Of a DNA stretch of 64,000 nt, positions 8,681 through 16,774 are shown piece by piece; position 1 is the stretch's first letter, and each line of letters opens with the position of its first letter. Below the pieces are notes generated by a model that saw only the letters and a list, made by a program, of their open reading frames with translations, had not been told where the DNA came from and searched no databases. The position numbers and the translations under genes were made by a program. Origin of the DNA: Chitinophagaceae bacterium (lineage in GTDB: Bacteria; Bacteroidota; Bacteroidia; Chitinophagales; Chitinophagaceae); NCBI GenBank assembly GCA_004173235.1, contig SEAC01000015.1, positions 310,001 to 374,000 on the forward strand. Reading direction: 5' to 3'.

Positions 8681-9691
8681 ATGCAGCCTGTTTCCGAAAT
8701 ATACGCCTTGCTTTCCGGGCCCGCCCGCCGCGTAGCCATCACGATGCACCAGAAGCCCGACGCCGACGCGATGGGCTCAACGCTCGGACTTTACCACTTC
8801 CTCGTGCAGTTTGGCCACGATGTAAAGGTGATCTCGCCCACTAACTGGGCACGCTGGGTAGACTGGATGCCGGGCACCGCCAACGTGGTGGATTACGAGT
8901 TGAACCGTAAGTCTGCCGACGAATGGCTGGATGGCGCCGAATGGCTTTTTTGCCTCGACTTCAACCACATGGGCCGCACCAAGTCGATGGCCCCCAAGCT
9001 GTCTGCGCTTAACTGTGTAAAGATCCTCATTGACCACCACCAGGAGCCCGATGAGCAGATGTTCCAGTACGGTGTTTCCGATACGTCGAAGAGCTCTACC
9101 TGCGAGATGGTTTACGACTTCATCGCCGGCTCCGGTCATGGCGATAAAGTAAACGTCAAGGTGGCGGAGTGCCTGTACGCCGGTGTGGTTGCCGACACGG
9201 GTTCGTTCCGTTTTTCTTCCACCCATGCGGCCACGCACCATATGGTGGCCTTCCTCAAAGAAAAAGGACTGGACCATACAAAGGTGCACGAGCAGTTGTA
9301 CGACAACTACCTCGAGAACCGACTCCGCTTTTTGGGCCACGTGCTCAGCAACCGGATGGAAGTGATCTACGAACTCAACACCGCACTCATCTCCATATCC
9401 AAAGCGGATCTCCAGAAGTTCGATATCAAGACCGGCGACACCGAAGGCCTCGTCAACTACCCGCTGTCCATCCAGGGCATCAAGCTGGTAGGGCTTTGCA
9501 TCGACCGCGACGAAGAGCGCAAGTGGTCGTTCCGAAGCAAGGGAACCTTTGATTGCAATACCTTTGCGCGCACGTGGTTTGAGGGTGGCGGCCACTTCAA
9601 CGCCGCCGGCGGCCGCGACAGTGCATCGCTCGCCGACACCGTACGCCGCTTCCGCGATGCCATCCAGCAAAACAGTTCGATTTTACAATAA
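8681..9691 (+). CDS. DHH/DHHA1 phosphoesterase, NrnA-like (oligoribonuclease / pAp phosphatase)
   Basis: A 336-residue cytoplasmic enzyme of the bifunctional oligoribonuclease and 3'-phosphoadenosine-5'-phosphate phosphatase family. The DHH domain holds TMHQKPDADAMGST near residues 21-34, CLDFNHMGRT near 90, and the IDHHQEP motif near 115. The DHHA1 substrate-binding motif FEGGGHFNAAGGR is near residues 300-312. All metal-binding His and Asp residues are present. It precedes the FKBP lipoprotein gene by 12 bp and may be co-transcribed with it. Confidence 0.92.
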   Translation: MQPVSEIYALLSGPARRVAITMHQKPDADAMGSTLGLYHFLVQFGHDVKVISPTNWARWVDWMPGTANVVDYELNRKSADEWLDGAEWLFCLDFNHMGRTKSMAPKLSALNCVKILIDHHQEPDEQMFQYGVSDTSKSSTCEMVYDFIAGSGHGDKVNVKVAECLYAGVVADTGSFRFSSTHAATHHMVAFLKEKGLDHTKVHEQLYDNYLENRLRFLGHVLSNRMEVIYELNTALISISKADLQKFDIKTGDTEGLVNYPLSIQGIKLVGLCIDRDEERKWSFRSKGTFDCNTFARTWFEGGGHFNAAGGRDSASLADTVRRFRDAIQQNSSILQ

Positions 9692-9703
9692 ACAATCCCA
9701 TAC

Positions 9704-10678
9704 ATGTATTTCAAAACGCTTTTTCCCGCTGCCATCCTCGGCCTGCTGCTCGTAGGCTGCAAGGAGCAGGGTTTCAAAAAGACCAAAGGCGGAATGCCTT
9801 ACAAGCTGATCACCAAGAGCGGTGCCGCCAAGGTGAAGTCCAACGAATGGCTAAAGATCAACTACGTCGTCTCCATCAAGGTGAATGGCAAGGACAGCGT
9901 GCTGCAGTCAACCTACGCGCAGGGCGCGCCGTACTACATGCCCGCCACGAGCCAGACGCAGCCCTATGATATTTCCGAGATCATCCCGATGCTTCACAAG
10001 GGCGACAGCGTGATCGCCGTGCAATCGATGGACACCTTCATCAAGCGCTCGCCGCAGATGGTTCCGCCTTTCTTCAAGAAAGGAGGTACGCTCACCACAA
10101 CGCTGCGTGTGCTCGACGTATTCCCGACGCAGGAAGCTGCCCGCGAAGACGATATGAAAACCCGCGACGCTGCTTTCAAAGGAAACACGAAAGTGCAGAC
10201 CAGGATCAAGGAAGACCAGCAAAAGATCCGCGACTTCCTCGGCGCTTCTGCCGCCAGCGCGCAGCAAACGCCTTCCGGCACCTACGTGGTTGTCACGTCG
10301 CAGGGCTCGGGTGCTAAGGCTGAAAAAGGAAACTACGTGGAAGTATTTTATACCGGCCGCACGCTGCAGGGCACGATGTTCGATTCCAATATCGACACGA
10401 GCTTTCACCACACCGATCCGCTGGCATTTCAGCTGGGCAAGGGCCAGATGCTTCAGGGTTTCGACGAGGCCATCCAGCTGCTGAAGCAGGGCGACAAGGC
10501 CCGCGTGCTTATCCCTTCGCCGCTTGCCTATGGCGAAAATGCGCCTCCGGGTGGCAAGATCGGTCCTAACGAGATCCTCCTGTTCGACGTGGAGCTGCGC
10601 GCCGTGAGCGCCGACGATCCGCGTGCGAAAATGGTTCCTCCCGGTGCCGCCGGTGGTGCCGATCCGCACGGACATTGA
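9704..10678 (+). CDS. FKBP-type peptidyl-prolyl isomerase lipoprotein
   Basis: A 324-residue envelope lipoprotein (LLLVGC, Cys about residue 19). It has two FKBP-like halves. The N-terminal half (about 35-145) is divergent. The C-terminal half (about 205-300) carries the canonical blocks VEVFYTGRTLQGTMFDSN, GKGQMLQGFDEAIQLLKQGD and LIPSPLAYGENAPPGGKIGP. Catalysis of proline isomerisation is expected from the second half only. A Gly/His-rich tail ends the protein. The gene is followed directly by a terminator. Confidence 0.9.
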   Translation: MYFKTLFPAAILGLLLVGCKEQGFKKTKGGMPYKLITKSGAAKVKSNEWLKINYVVSIKVNGKDSVLQSTYAQGAPYYMPATSQTQPYDISEIIPMLHKGDSVIAVQSMDTFIKRSPQMVPPFFKKGGTLTTTLRVLDVFPTQEAAREDDMKTRDAAFKGNTKVQTRIKEDQQKIRDFLGASAASAQQTPSGTYVVVTSQGSGAKAEKGNYVEVFYTGRTLQGTMFDSNIDTSFHHTDPLAFQLGKGQMLQGFDEAIQLLKQGDKARVLIPSPLAYGENAPPGGKIGPNEILLFDVELRAVSADDPRAKMVPPGAAGGADPHGH

Positions 10679-10693
10679 TCCATAATTTTTATG

Positions 10694-10723
10694 AAAAAGC
10701 CGCCTTCACCGGGCGGCTTTTTT
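10694..10723. terminator. Bidirectional terminator between the FKBP gene and folP
   Basis: The stem is AAAAAGCCGCC and GGCGGCTTTTTT. It has A and T tracts on both sides and touches the folP stop codon, so it serves both convergent genes. Confidence 0.85.
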
Positions 10724-11613
10724 CATTGGGCTGAATCAACGGCTGCACACAGGCGGATGGCTTCGCGCGCTTCGCGCACATCGTGCACACGGAGCAGCTG
10801 CGCGCCTTTTTGCAACGCGATGGTATGCAACACGGTGCTTCCGTTGAGCGCCTCCGCAGCACTGACGCCGAGCGTTCGGTATACCGTTGCCTTGCGCGAA
10901 AGGCCCACCAGCAGCGGGCTTCGCAGCTGATGGAAAAGCGAAAGGTGCCGGAGCAGTTGAAAGTTGTGTTCGGCGGTCTTTGCAAATCCAAACCCGGGAT
11001 CGATAATGACGTCGTGGATGCCCGCCGCGTGCAGTTCCACCTTGCGGCGCGCGAGGTCGTCGAACACTTCGGTTAGCACGTCGTCGTATTGGGCCAGCGA
11101 CTGCATCGTTTGCGGGTTGCCGCGGCGATGCATCAGCACATAGGGCACGCGCAGGCCCGCAACCGTGGAAATGAGTTCCTCGTCGATGCTCCCCGCGCTC
11201 ACATCGTTTACAAGCACCGCACCCGCTTCCACTGCGGCCTGCGCCACCTTCGCATAAAAAGTATCAATGGAAATCAGCGCCTCCGGAAATGCGCTCCGGA
11301 TGGATGCAATGGCCGGCATTACACGTTCCAGTTCCTCCTCGGCCGAAACGCGTTCGCTTCCGGGGCGCGTGCTCTGCCCGCCCACGTCGAGCATCCATGC
11401 GCCGGCTTCAAGCATCGCGCCCGCGCGTTCCAGCAGGGTCGATTGCTGCTGCACGCGGCTGCCCGGATAGAACGAATCGGGCGTTACGTTGAGGATGCCC
11501 AGCACCTTGGGTTCGTTGATGAGAAGCAGCCTGCCACGCGCATTGAGGCTGAATTGCGGGCGATCGCTTGCAGAAACACTTTCCAGAGCTGACGGTTCAA
11601 GGCTCACGTTCAC
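10723..11613 (-). CDS. folP: Dihydropteroate synthase
   Basis: A 296-residue enzyme that joins p-aminobenzoate to the pterin diphosphate in folate synthesis. Signatures: LGILNVTPDSFYPGS (~38-52), DVGGQSTRPGSERVS (~76-90), NDVSAG (~138), DPGFGFAKTAEHN (~207-219) and GLSRK (~239). The start is a GTG at 11613; no other in-frame start lies before the conserved region. The first ~15 codons are read from the same gtgagcc/ccgtcagc words found in intergenic DNA at 4415-4547, so the N-terminus is partly repeat-derived. A -7 element (TACTTTAG, 11632-11625) lies 11 nt upstream. Confidence 0.94.
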   Translation of the reverse strand: MNVSLEPSALESVSASDRPQFSLNARGRLLLINEPKVLGILNVTPDSFYPGSRVQQQSTLLERAGAMLEAGAWMLDVGGQSTRPGSERVSAEEELERVMPAIASIRSAFPEALISIDTFYAKVAQAAVEAGAVLVNDVSAGSIDEELISTVAGLRVPYVLMHRRGNPQTMQSLAQYDDVLTEVFDDLARRKVELHAAGIHDVIIDPGFGFAKTAEHNFQLLRHLSLFHQLRSPLLVGLSRKATVYRTLGVSAAEALNGSTVLHTIALQKGAQLLRVHDVREAREAIRLCAAVDSAQ

Positions 11614-11632
11614 TACTTTTGGAGCTAAAGTA
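11614..11632. promoter_or_regulatory. Back-to-back -7 elements of folP and the DUF1599 gene
   Basis: TACTTTTG on the plus strand (11614-11621) and TACTTTAG on the minus strand (11632-11625) are only 3 bp apart. The whole intergenic gap is 33 bp, so each promoter's upstream element must lie inside the other gene's leader or coding DNA. Confidence 0.6.
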
Positions 11633-11646
11633 ATTATTCGCCATTG

Positions 11647-12213
11647 ATGAATACATCGGAAGGAGTGGAGCGCACGACGGCGCAGTACGATTCGGTGACC
11701 GGCGCCTGCCGCGAGCTATTCGGCAAAAAGACAAAAGACTATGGAACGGCCTGGCGCGTGCTGCGGCCGATCTCCATCGTGGACCAGATCTATATCAAGG
11801 CGCAACGCATCCGCACTATACAGGAGAAGGGTGTGCAGCGGGTGGACGATGATATCCGCGGCGAGTTCGTGGGTATCGCCAATTACGCCATCATCGGGCT
11901 CATCCAACTAAGCCTTCCGGATGACGCGGCGGAAGAACTCCCGGTGGAACGCACGCTCGCCTGCTACGACAAAGCGTTGCAAGCCGCACGGGCGCTCATG
12001 CTCGACAAGAACCACGACTACGGCGAGGCCTGGCGCGGCATGTCGCAGGAAAGCTTCGTCGACCTGATACTAATGAAGCTTGCGCGCATGCGCCAGATTC
12101 TTGCCAACAAAGGGCAAACGCTCGTGAGCGAAGGCATCGACGCCAATTACAACGACATCCTCAACTACGCGGTATTTGCACTCATCCTGATGGACGAGGC
12201 CGCCGCACAATAA
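11647..12213 (+). CDS. DUF1599 domain protein
   Basis: A 188-residue cytoplasmic protein made of two similar halves. Each half has the pattern LFGKKTKDYGTAWRVLRP...DQIYIKAQRIRTIQ or MLDKNHDYGEAWRGMSQ...DLILMKLARMRQI, then a NYAIIGL/NYAVFAL helix. This duplication is typical of DUF1599. The function is not known. The gene starts at the ATG at 11647 and is followed after 6 bp by the BT_3928-type gene, so the two form an operon, an arrangement I recall as common in Bacteroidota. Confidence 0.85.
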   Translation: MNTSEGVERTTAQYDSVTGACRELFGKKTKDYGTAWRVLRPISIVDQIYIKAQRIRTIQEKGVQRVDDDIRGEFVGIANYAIIGLIQLSLPDDAAEELPVERTLACYDKALQAARALMLDKNHDYGEAWRGMSQESFVDLILMKLARMRQILANKGQTLVSEGIDANYNDILNYAVFALILMDEAAAQ

Positions 12214-12219
12214 GCAAGC

Positions 12220-13368
12220 ATGAGAACAGCCACCAACACTATCCGCGTCATCGTCGGAGTGCTCTTCATCATCTCGGGATTGGTAAAAGCCAACGATCCG
12301 CTTGGTCTCGCCTACAAGATGGAAGAGTTCTTCGAGGTATGGAATACATCGCTGCAGGCAGGCAGCTTCTTTGCGAAAGAAGGGCTCATTTCCTTTTTCC
12401 AATACCTTCATGGTCATGCGCTTGCGCTCTCGGTAATCATGATCGCACTGGAGATCATTGCGGGTGTTGCACTGCTGCTCGGCATCTGGCGCCGCTGGGT
12501 GCTCAATGGATTGCTGCTGCTGATCATCTTCTTTACGTTCCTTACTGCATACGCATTCCTTTCCGGCAAGTTTCGCAGCTGCGGCTGCTTTGGCGACTGC
12601 CTTCCTATCACGCCACTGGCGTCGTTCCTGAAAGACGTTGCTCTCGTGGTGATGATCGTATGGCTCCTGGTGTACCAACGCTACATTACTCCGCTGTTCT
12701 CGTCGCGTGCCGGCCGCCTGGCACTGGTGTTGAGCGTGGTGTTTGGCTTCGGCTTTCAGTGGCTGATGCTCAAGCGCCTGCCTGCCGTGGATTGCCTGCC
12801 TTACAAAGTAGGCAAGAGCATTCCGGAAGGAATGAAGATCCCCGCCGACGCCGTCCCCGATTCGTTTGCCATGAAATTCATCTACGAAAAAGATGGGCAG
12901 CGCCACGCGTTCGACATCAGCGAGCTGCCCGCCGACCTCGCAAGCTATAAGTTCATCGACCGCGAGCAGACGCTTGTGCGCAAGGGCAACGCCGAAGCGC
13001 CCATCAAGGGGTTCTCGCTCACGCAGGACGGCAACGACGTAACCACACAGGTGCTTTCGGAGCCCCGCGCGCTGCTCGTGTTCGCGCTCGACTTTAAAGA
13101 TTTTGCCGACTGGATGCCGGCATTCAAATCGTGGTACGCAACGGCGCGCAGTAAGAACGTTCCGCTCTTCGTGGTCACCGCACAAGTGTCGCAGGGCAAA
13201 GTGCTCTTCAACAGCGCAGGCCTTTCCGAAGTAGTCTTCCTCAGCTGCGACAACACCGCTGTGAAAACCGCTGCCCGCGCCAACCCCACCGTCTACCTCA
13301 TCGAAAGAGGCATCATCAAAGACAAGGCCGCCGCCCCTCAAGCCCAACGCATCACCGAACGCCTCTAA
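12220..13368 (+). CDS. BT_3928 family protein: DoxX membrane domain plus thioredoxin-like domain
   Basis: A 382-residue protein. The N-terminal ~165 residues form four membrane helices of the DoxX/MauE type, with a CGCFGDC cysteine cluster near residue 122. A fifth helix near 170-185 is followed by a soluble C-terminal part (about 190-380) that resembles a thioredoxin fold without an obvious CxxC. The arrangement matches the Bacteroidota BT_3928 family, probably a redox-linked membrane protein; the exact function is unknown. It lies in an operon with DUF1599. Confidence 0.82.
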   Translation: MRTATNTIRVIVGVLFIISGLVKANDPLGLAYKMEEFFEVWNTSLQAGSFFAKEGLISFFQYLHGHALALSVIMIALEIIAGVALLLGIWRRWVLNGLLLLIIFFTFLTAYAFLSGKFRSCGCFGDCLPITPLASFLKDVALVVMIVWLLVYQRYITPLFSSRAGRLALVLSVVFGFGFQWLMLKRLPAVDCLPYKVGKSIPEGMKIPADAVPDSFAMKFIYEKDGQRHAFDISELPADLASYKFIDREQTLVRKGNAEAPIKGFSLTQDGNDVTTQVLSEPRALLVFALDFKDFADWMPAFKSWYATARSKNVPLFVVTAQVSQGKVLFNSAGLSEVVFLSCDNTAVKTAARANPTVYLIERGIIKDKAAAPQAQRITERL

Positions 13369-13390
13369 CCCATCACCTTCTCGATCACTC

Positions 13391-13462
13391 GTTCTCTCGT
13401 TCTGTTGCTCTCATGTTCTCTCGTTCTCATGTTCTCTCGTTCTCATGTTCTCTCGTTCTCAT
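13391..13462 (+). repeat. Tandem 16-bp word array ahead of the ABC permease gene
   Basis: Three perfect copies of gttctctcgttctcat occupy 13415-13430, 13431-13446 and 13447-13462. Degraded copies precede them from about 13377. The array is open in the permease frame and adds a false N-terminus rich in Ser, Leu and Val. It ends 10 bp before the real ATG, and the following ataccttctccc may act as a weak -7 element. Confidence 0.85.
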
Positions 13463-13472
13463 ACCTTCTCCC

Positions 13473-14519
13473 ATGCTTCCCTACCTCCTCAAGAAGCTCT
13501 TCTACGGTCTGCTCGTCATCCTCGGGGTCGTGCTGCTCGTGTTCGTGCTTTTCCAGGGCTTCGGCGACCCGGCGCGCCTGGTGCTGGGGCAAACGGGCAA
13601 TAAGGCAACGGAGGCGGCCATCCGCAAAGAGCTGTACCTCGATCAGCCCAAGAGCAAGCAATTCCTGCACTACCTGAACGACATATCGCCGGTCAGTATT
13701 TATACAAGAAGCGATTGGCAGGAACGCGCGGTGGGTGGCGTCGCCATTGGGGGCGAGCGCTGCCTCGTATTGAAAGCGCCGTACCTGCGGCGTTCATATC
13801 AAAGCAAACGGCCGGTGGGAGAGATGCTTCTCGAAGCCTTGCCGGGAACGCTGATGCTTGCCTTTGCGGCGATGTTGCTCGCGATTGTATTGGGCGTGCC
13901 ACTCGGCATGCTCGCGGCAGTGCGCAAGGGCAGTTGGGCCGATAGCGCGGCCATCGGGGGAAGCATTCTAGGGATATCGGCGCCTTCGTTTTTTATGGGC
14001 ATCATCATCGCCTATGTCTTCGGCTTTGTGCTCAGCGATTGGACCGGACTTTCGCTCACCGGCAGTTGGTTCACTACCGACATGAACGGGCAACGCCGGC
14101 TCACCCTGCAAAACCTGGTGCTGCCAGCGCTTACACTGGGCATTCGGCCACTCGCCATCATCACGCAACTTACGCGCAGCGCAATGCTCGATGTGCTGCA
14201 GCAAGACTATATCCGCACTGCGTATGCGAAAGGTTTGTCGCAACGGGCCGTGCTTTGGCGCCATGCACTTCCCAATGCGCTCAACCCTGTTATCACAGCG
14301 GTCACGGGCTGGTTTGCCGAGCTGCTCGCCGGTGCATTTTTTATCGAGTATATCTTCGGCTGGCAGGGCATCGGCAAGCTTACGGTGGATGCACTGGAGA
14401 AGCTCGACTTCCCAGTGGTGATGGGTTCGGTACTCCTGTCGGCAACGTTCTTCATCCTCGTCAATGTGCTCGCCGACCTGCTTTACGGCATCGTGGATCC
14501 GAGGGTGCGCATCCGCTGA
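13473..14519 (+). CDS. DppB/OppB-type ABC transporter permease
   Basis: A 348-residue inner membrane permease of the peptide/nickel importer class. It starts MLPYLLKKLFYGLLVILGVV, the normal N-terminus with the first membrane helix. The binding-protein-dependent transport domain spans about residues 125-345, with the EAA-like loop RTAYAKGLSQRAVLWRHALPNA near residues 245-266. No second permease, ATPase or substrate-binding protein lies within the window, so its partners are elsewhere. Upstream in-frame codons are translated repeat and are excluded. Confidence 0.92.
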   Translation: MLPYLLKKLFYGLLVILGVVLLVFVLFQGFGDPARLVLGQTGNKATEAAIRKELYLDQPKSKQFLHYLNDISPVSIYTRSDWQERAVGGVAIGGERCLVLKAPYLRRSYQSKRPVGEMLLEALPGTLMLAFAAMLLAIVLGVPLGMLAAVRKGSWADSAAIGGSILGISAPSFFMGIIIAYVFGFVLSDWTGLSLTGSWFTTDMNGQRRLTLQNLVLPALTLGIRPLAIITQLTRSAMLDVLQQDYIRTAYAKGLSQRAVLWRHALPNALNPVITAVTGWFAELLAGAFFIEYIFGWQGIGKLTVDALEKLDFPVVMGSVLLSATFFILVNVLADLLYGIVDPRVRIR

Positions 14520-14548
14520 ATTTGCGTGTCTTTGGTACACAAACGAAT

Positions 14549-14564
14549 TTTCGTATGAACGAAA
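14549..14564. promoter_or_regulatory. Dyad TTTCGT-ATGA-ACGAAA upstream of the CBS gene
   Basis: Perfect 6-bp arms around a 4-bp centre lie in the 116-bp gap before the CBS gene. A second overlapping dyad, ACGAA-TT-TTCGT, occupies 14543-14554. The half-site resembles the candidate BlaI operator at 41984-41994. The site may bind a regulator; its position, about 70 bp before the ATG, suits a promoter region. Confidence 0.35.
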
Positions 14565-14635
14565 GTTTTAATTTTACCCGTACCCAACCAGCACTTCGTT
14601 TCACCTCAGAAGCGTTGGTTTAAAAACCCTTAACC

Positions 14636-15076
14636 ATGGAAAAGATTGCAGACATCCTGCGCAACAAGCATCCCCAGTTCAACACAACCAGTTCGCGGCG
14701 GAAGATCACGGAAGCGCTGCACCAGATGCATTGCGAAAACGTCGATTACCTGATCGTTCTTGACGACGAGCGCTTCATGGGAATTCTCACGGAACACGAC
14801 ATTGCGGAGAAGGTTTTGTATCGCTCGGCGGAACTGGAAAAGGCAACCGTCAAAGACTTCATGAGCACCTACCTCCCGGTGGCTACTCTTAACGATTCGC
14901 TGGAGTATTGCATGCAACTGATGGAGCGTTATAACGTGCGCCACGTGGCCATTTACGATCGTTTCAACTTCAACGGCATTGTGTCGTCGCACGAGCTGAT
15001 GCGCCAGGCGCTTTCGAAGAGGCAAAGTTTCTTTGAAGAGAAAGGGGCTGCCGAGTCTTATGGCTGGGCCTATTGA
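14636..15076 (+). CDS. CBS-pair domain protein
   Basis: A 146-residue soluble protein made almost entirely of two CBS motifs (about residues 8-65 and 72-130). Conserved strands include YLIVLDDERFMGILTEHDIAEK and HVAIYDRFNFNGIVSSHELMRQ. CBS pairs bind adenine nucleotides and sense energy charge (family knowledge). No catalytic domain is attached, so the target is unknown. It converges with the DUF721 gene with only 2 bp between stop codons. Confidence 0.88.
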   Translation: MEKIADILRNKHPQFNTTSSRRKITEALHQMHCENVDYLIVLDDERFMGILTEHDIAEKVLYRSAELEKATVKDFMSTYLPVATLNDSLEYCMQLMERYNVRHVAIYDRFNFNGIVSSHELMRQALSKRQSFFEEKGAAESYGWAY

Positions 15077-15078
15077 GC

Positions 15079-15360
15079 TTATTGAATCACCACGTCTTTC
15101 ACGACGTTCTCTCCTAAAGCTTCGTTTACGCGAAGCTTTATTTTTTCCTTTTGATATGAGAGCTCCTGCTTTAGCGGGGCCACGTGCGTGGTGATGAACA
15201 ACGTACCATTGATGATGGCGATCCGCTCCGTATACTTCGCGATCGTCTTGCCCATTAATTCCGCCCACACGTCGCCTATCTGCAAAGCCTGTATCTCGCC
15301 CTTGAGGCGGCTTCCTTGCAGAAACTTTTGAATGGCATCGCCGAGGGAGTATTGGGCCAT
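15079..15360 (-). CDS. DUF721 (DciA-like) protein
   Basis: A 93-residue protein with the DUF721 core: AIQKFLQGSRLKGEIQALQIGDVWAELMG, then TLFITTHVAPLKQELSYQKEKI. DUF721 includes DciA, which helps load the replicative helicase in bacteria that lack DnaC/DnaI-type loaders; this assignment is by family only. Its neighbour upstream on the same strand is recF, another DNA metabolism gene. A consensus -7 element (TATCTTTG, 15427-15420) gives a leader of about 55 nt that contains one arm of an inverted repeat. Confidence 0.85.
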   Translation of the reverse strand: MAQYSLGDAIQKFLQGSRLKGEIQALQIGDVWAELMGKTIAKYTERIAIINGTLFITTHVAPLKQELSYQKEKIKLRVNEALGENVVKDVVIQ

Positions 15361-15367
15361 GGGGAGT

Positions 15368-15486
15368 GTTTACAGTTTAGAAGTTTTCCAGTTCATAGTT
15401 CCGCGATGCACAGTAGAGGCAAAGATACAGTTCCCATCAACCCTGGTTTTAGCCAACTTCAAACTGTAAACTTCTAAACTGTAAAC
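15368..15486. repeat. 19-bp inverted repeat bracketing the DUF721 promoter
   Basis: gtttacagtttagaagttt (15368-15386) is the exact reverse complement of 15468-15486. The arms are 81 bp apart. The DUF721 -7 element (15427-15420) sits between them. Extra partial copies of the word (aaactgtaaac, agttttccagttcatag) flank the arms. Confidence 0.85.
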
Positions 15487-15489
15487 TTT

Positions 15490-16575
15490 TTATAATTCAA
15501 TAATCTGAAAAGGCATCTTCAACAGCTCCAGCTGGCCGGTAAGCCGCTCGCAGCTCGTGTCGGTGATGAAGATCTGCGCTTCCTCGTCGGCGGAAACGCG
15601 CTTGAGGAGGTTCCCGATGCGCTCTTCGTCGAGCTTTTCAAACACATCGTCGAGGAGCAGGAGCGGGGTGACGCGCTTTTCGGCCTTCAGCACCCCGAGC
15701 TCTGCCAACTTTAATGCGAAGAGCAGGCTTTTGCGCTGGCCTTGCGATGCGATGGTCTTGAAAGGCTGCGCGCCCATCTGCAACTGCAGGTCGTCGCGGT
15801 GAATGCCGCCACTGCTCCGCTGGATCAGCAGATCCTTTTGTCGATTGAAGCGTAGCAGCTCCGCGAAATCGGTGTTGATCAGCTCGCTGTCGTAAAGCAG
15901 CTGCAGCGGTTCGTAGTTCTGGGCGATCTCGTTGTAAAGATGTTTGACGTCCGCCAAAAAACCCATCAGGAAGCGTTCGCGTTTTTCGAAGAGCGGCACG
16001 CCTTCCCGCAGCAGCTGCTGGTCGAGAATGTCGAGCACGGAGAGGTCCCGGCTGGGGCCGTCGCCGTAATTCTTCAAAAAAGAATTGCGCTGCTGGAGGA
16101 TCCTGGTATATGCGATGAGGTGTTGGAGGTATGCAGGGTCGAGCTGGGAGAGGAGCGTGTCGAGGAACTTACGCCGGTCTTCGGAGCCCCCGATGATCAG
16201 CTGGACGTCGTCGGGCGCAATGACCACGCAGGGGTAGCGGCCTATATGCTGCGAAAAGCGGGTGTAGGGCTGGTCGTTGACGGAAAATTCCTTACGGCCG
16301 GTCTCGCGGAGCACGCACACTGCTTTTTCGGGACGATCCTGCAATTTGAAATTTCCTTCCAGCCGAAAGCCCTGCTGTCCGTGCTGTGGCACGTTCTGGT
16401 CGTGGCGGGTGAAGTAGCTGCGCGTGAAGCACAGGTAGTGGATGGCATCCAGCAGGTTGGTCTTTCCGCGTCCGTTGCGCCCGCAAATGCCCACGATGCG
16501 TTCGGTGAACCGGAACTCCTGTTGCGAGTAGTTTTTGAACTGGAACAGCGATATGTCGGTGAGAGAAAGGCTCAA
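15490..16575 (-). CDS. recF: DNA replication and repair protein RecF (TTG start)
   Basis: A 361-residue SMC-like ATPase that loads RecA at gaps through RecOR. The Walker A GRNGRGKTNLLDAI lies near residue 35; the ABC signature region ASQGQRKSLLFALKLAELG and Walker B LLLLDDVFEKLDEER are near residues 280-325. RecF proteins begin with a strand like LSLTDISLFQFKNY, which fits a TTG at 16575. Upstream in-frame codons cross the -7 element TACCTTAG (16588-16581) and a repeat, so the longer frame is rejected. Five nt separate the -7 element and the TTG. Confidence 0.92.
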   Translation of the reverse strand: MSLSLTDISLFQFKNYSQQEFRFTERIVGICGRNGRGKTNLLDAIHYLCFTRSYFTRHDQNVPQHGQQGFRLEGNFKLQDRPEKAVCVLRETGRKEFSVNDQPYTRFSQHIGRYPCVVIAPDDVQLIIGGSEDRRKFLDTLLSQLDPAYLQHLIAYTRILQQRNSFLKNYGDGPSRDLSVLDILDQQLLREGVPLFEKRERFLMGFLADVKHLYNEIAQNYEPLQLLYDSELINTDFAELLRFNRQKDLLIQRSSGGIHRDDLQLQMGAQPFKTIASQGQRKSLLFALKLAELGVLKAEKRVTPLLLLDDVFEKLDEERIGNLLKRVSADEEAQIFITDTSCERLTGQLELLKMPFQIIEL

Positions 16576-16618
16576 GGCGGCTAAGGTAAGAGCGGATGGG
16601 TAATTGGGTTGAGGAGAA

Positions 16619-16733
16619 GGTTCCGGAGGATTCCTGATGGTTCCTGAAGGTTTCTGCCGCTTCCGGGCCAGATTGCGCGGAGATTGGCGGGTAACCAATT
16701 ACCAATAAACCAATAGACCAATAAACCAATAAC
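16619..16733. repeat. Two word arrays between recF and pdhA
   Basis: The first (16619-16656) repeats variants of ggttcctgaagg and ggttccggagg. The second (16692-16733) repeats accaataaacc with variants such as accaatagacc. The second ends 16 bp before the pdhA -7 element. The accaataaacc family recurs at 24463, 28440 and 39843. Confidence 0.75.
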
Positions 16734-16748
16734 TTCCTCCAAAAGCCT

Positions 16749-16756
16749 TATTTTCG
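16749..16756 (+). promoter_or_regulatory. -7 promoter element of pdhA
   Basis: TATTTTCG fits the TAnnTTnG pattern seen at other genes here. It lies 18 nt before the GTG at 16775 and directly follows the accaataaacc array. Confidence 0.45.
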
Positions 16757-16774
16757 CGCTTCAAAATTGGACCC

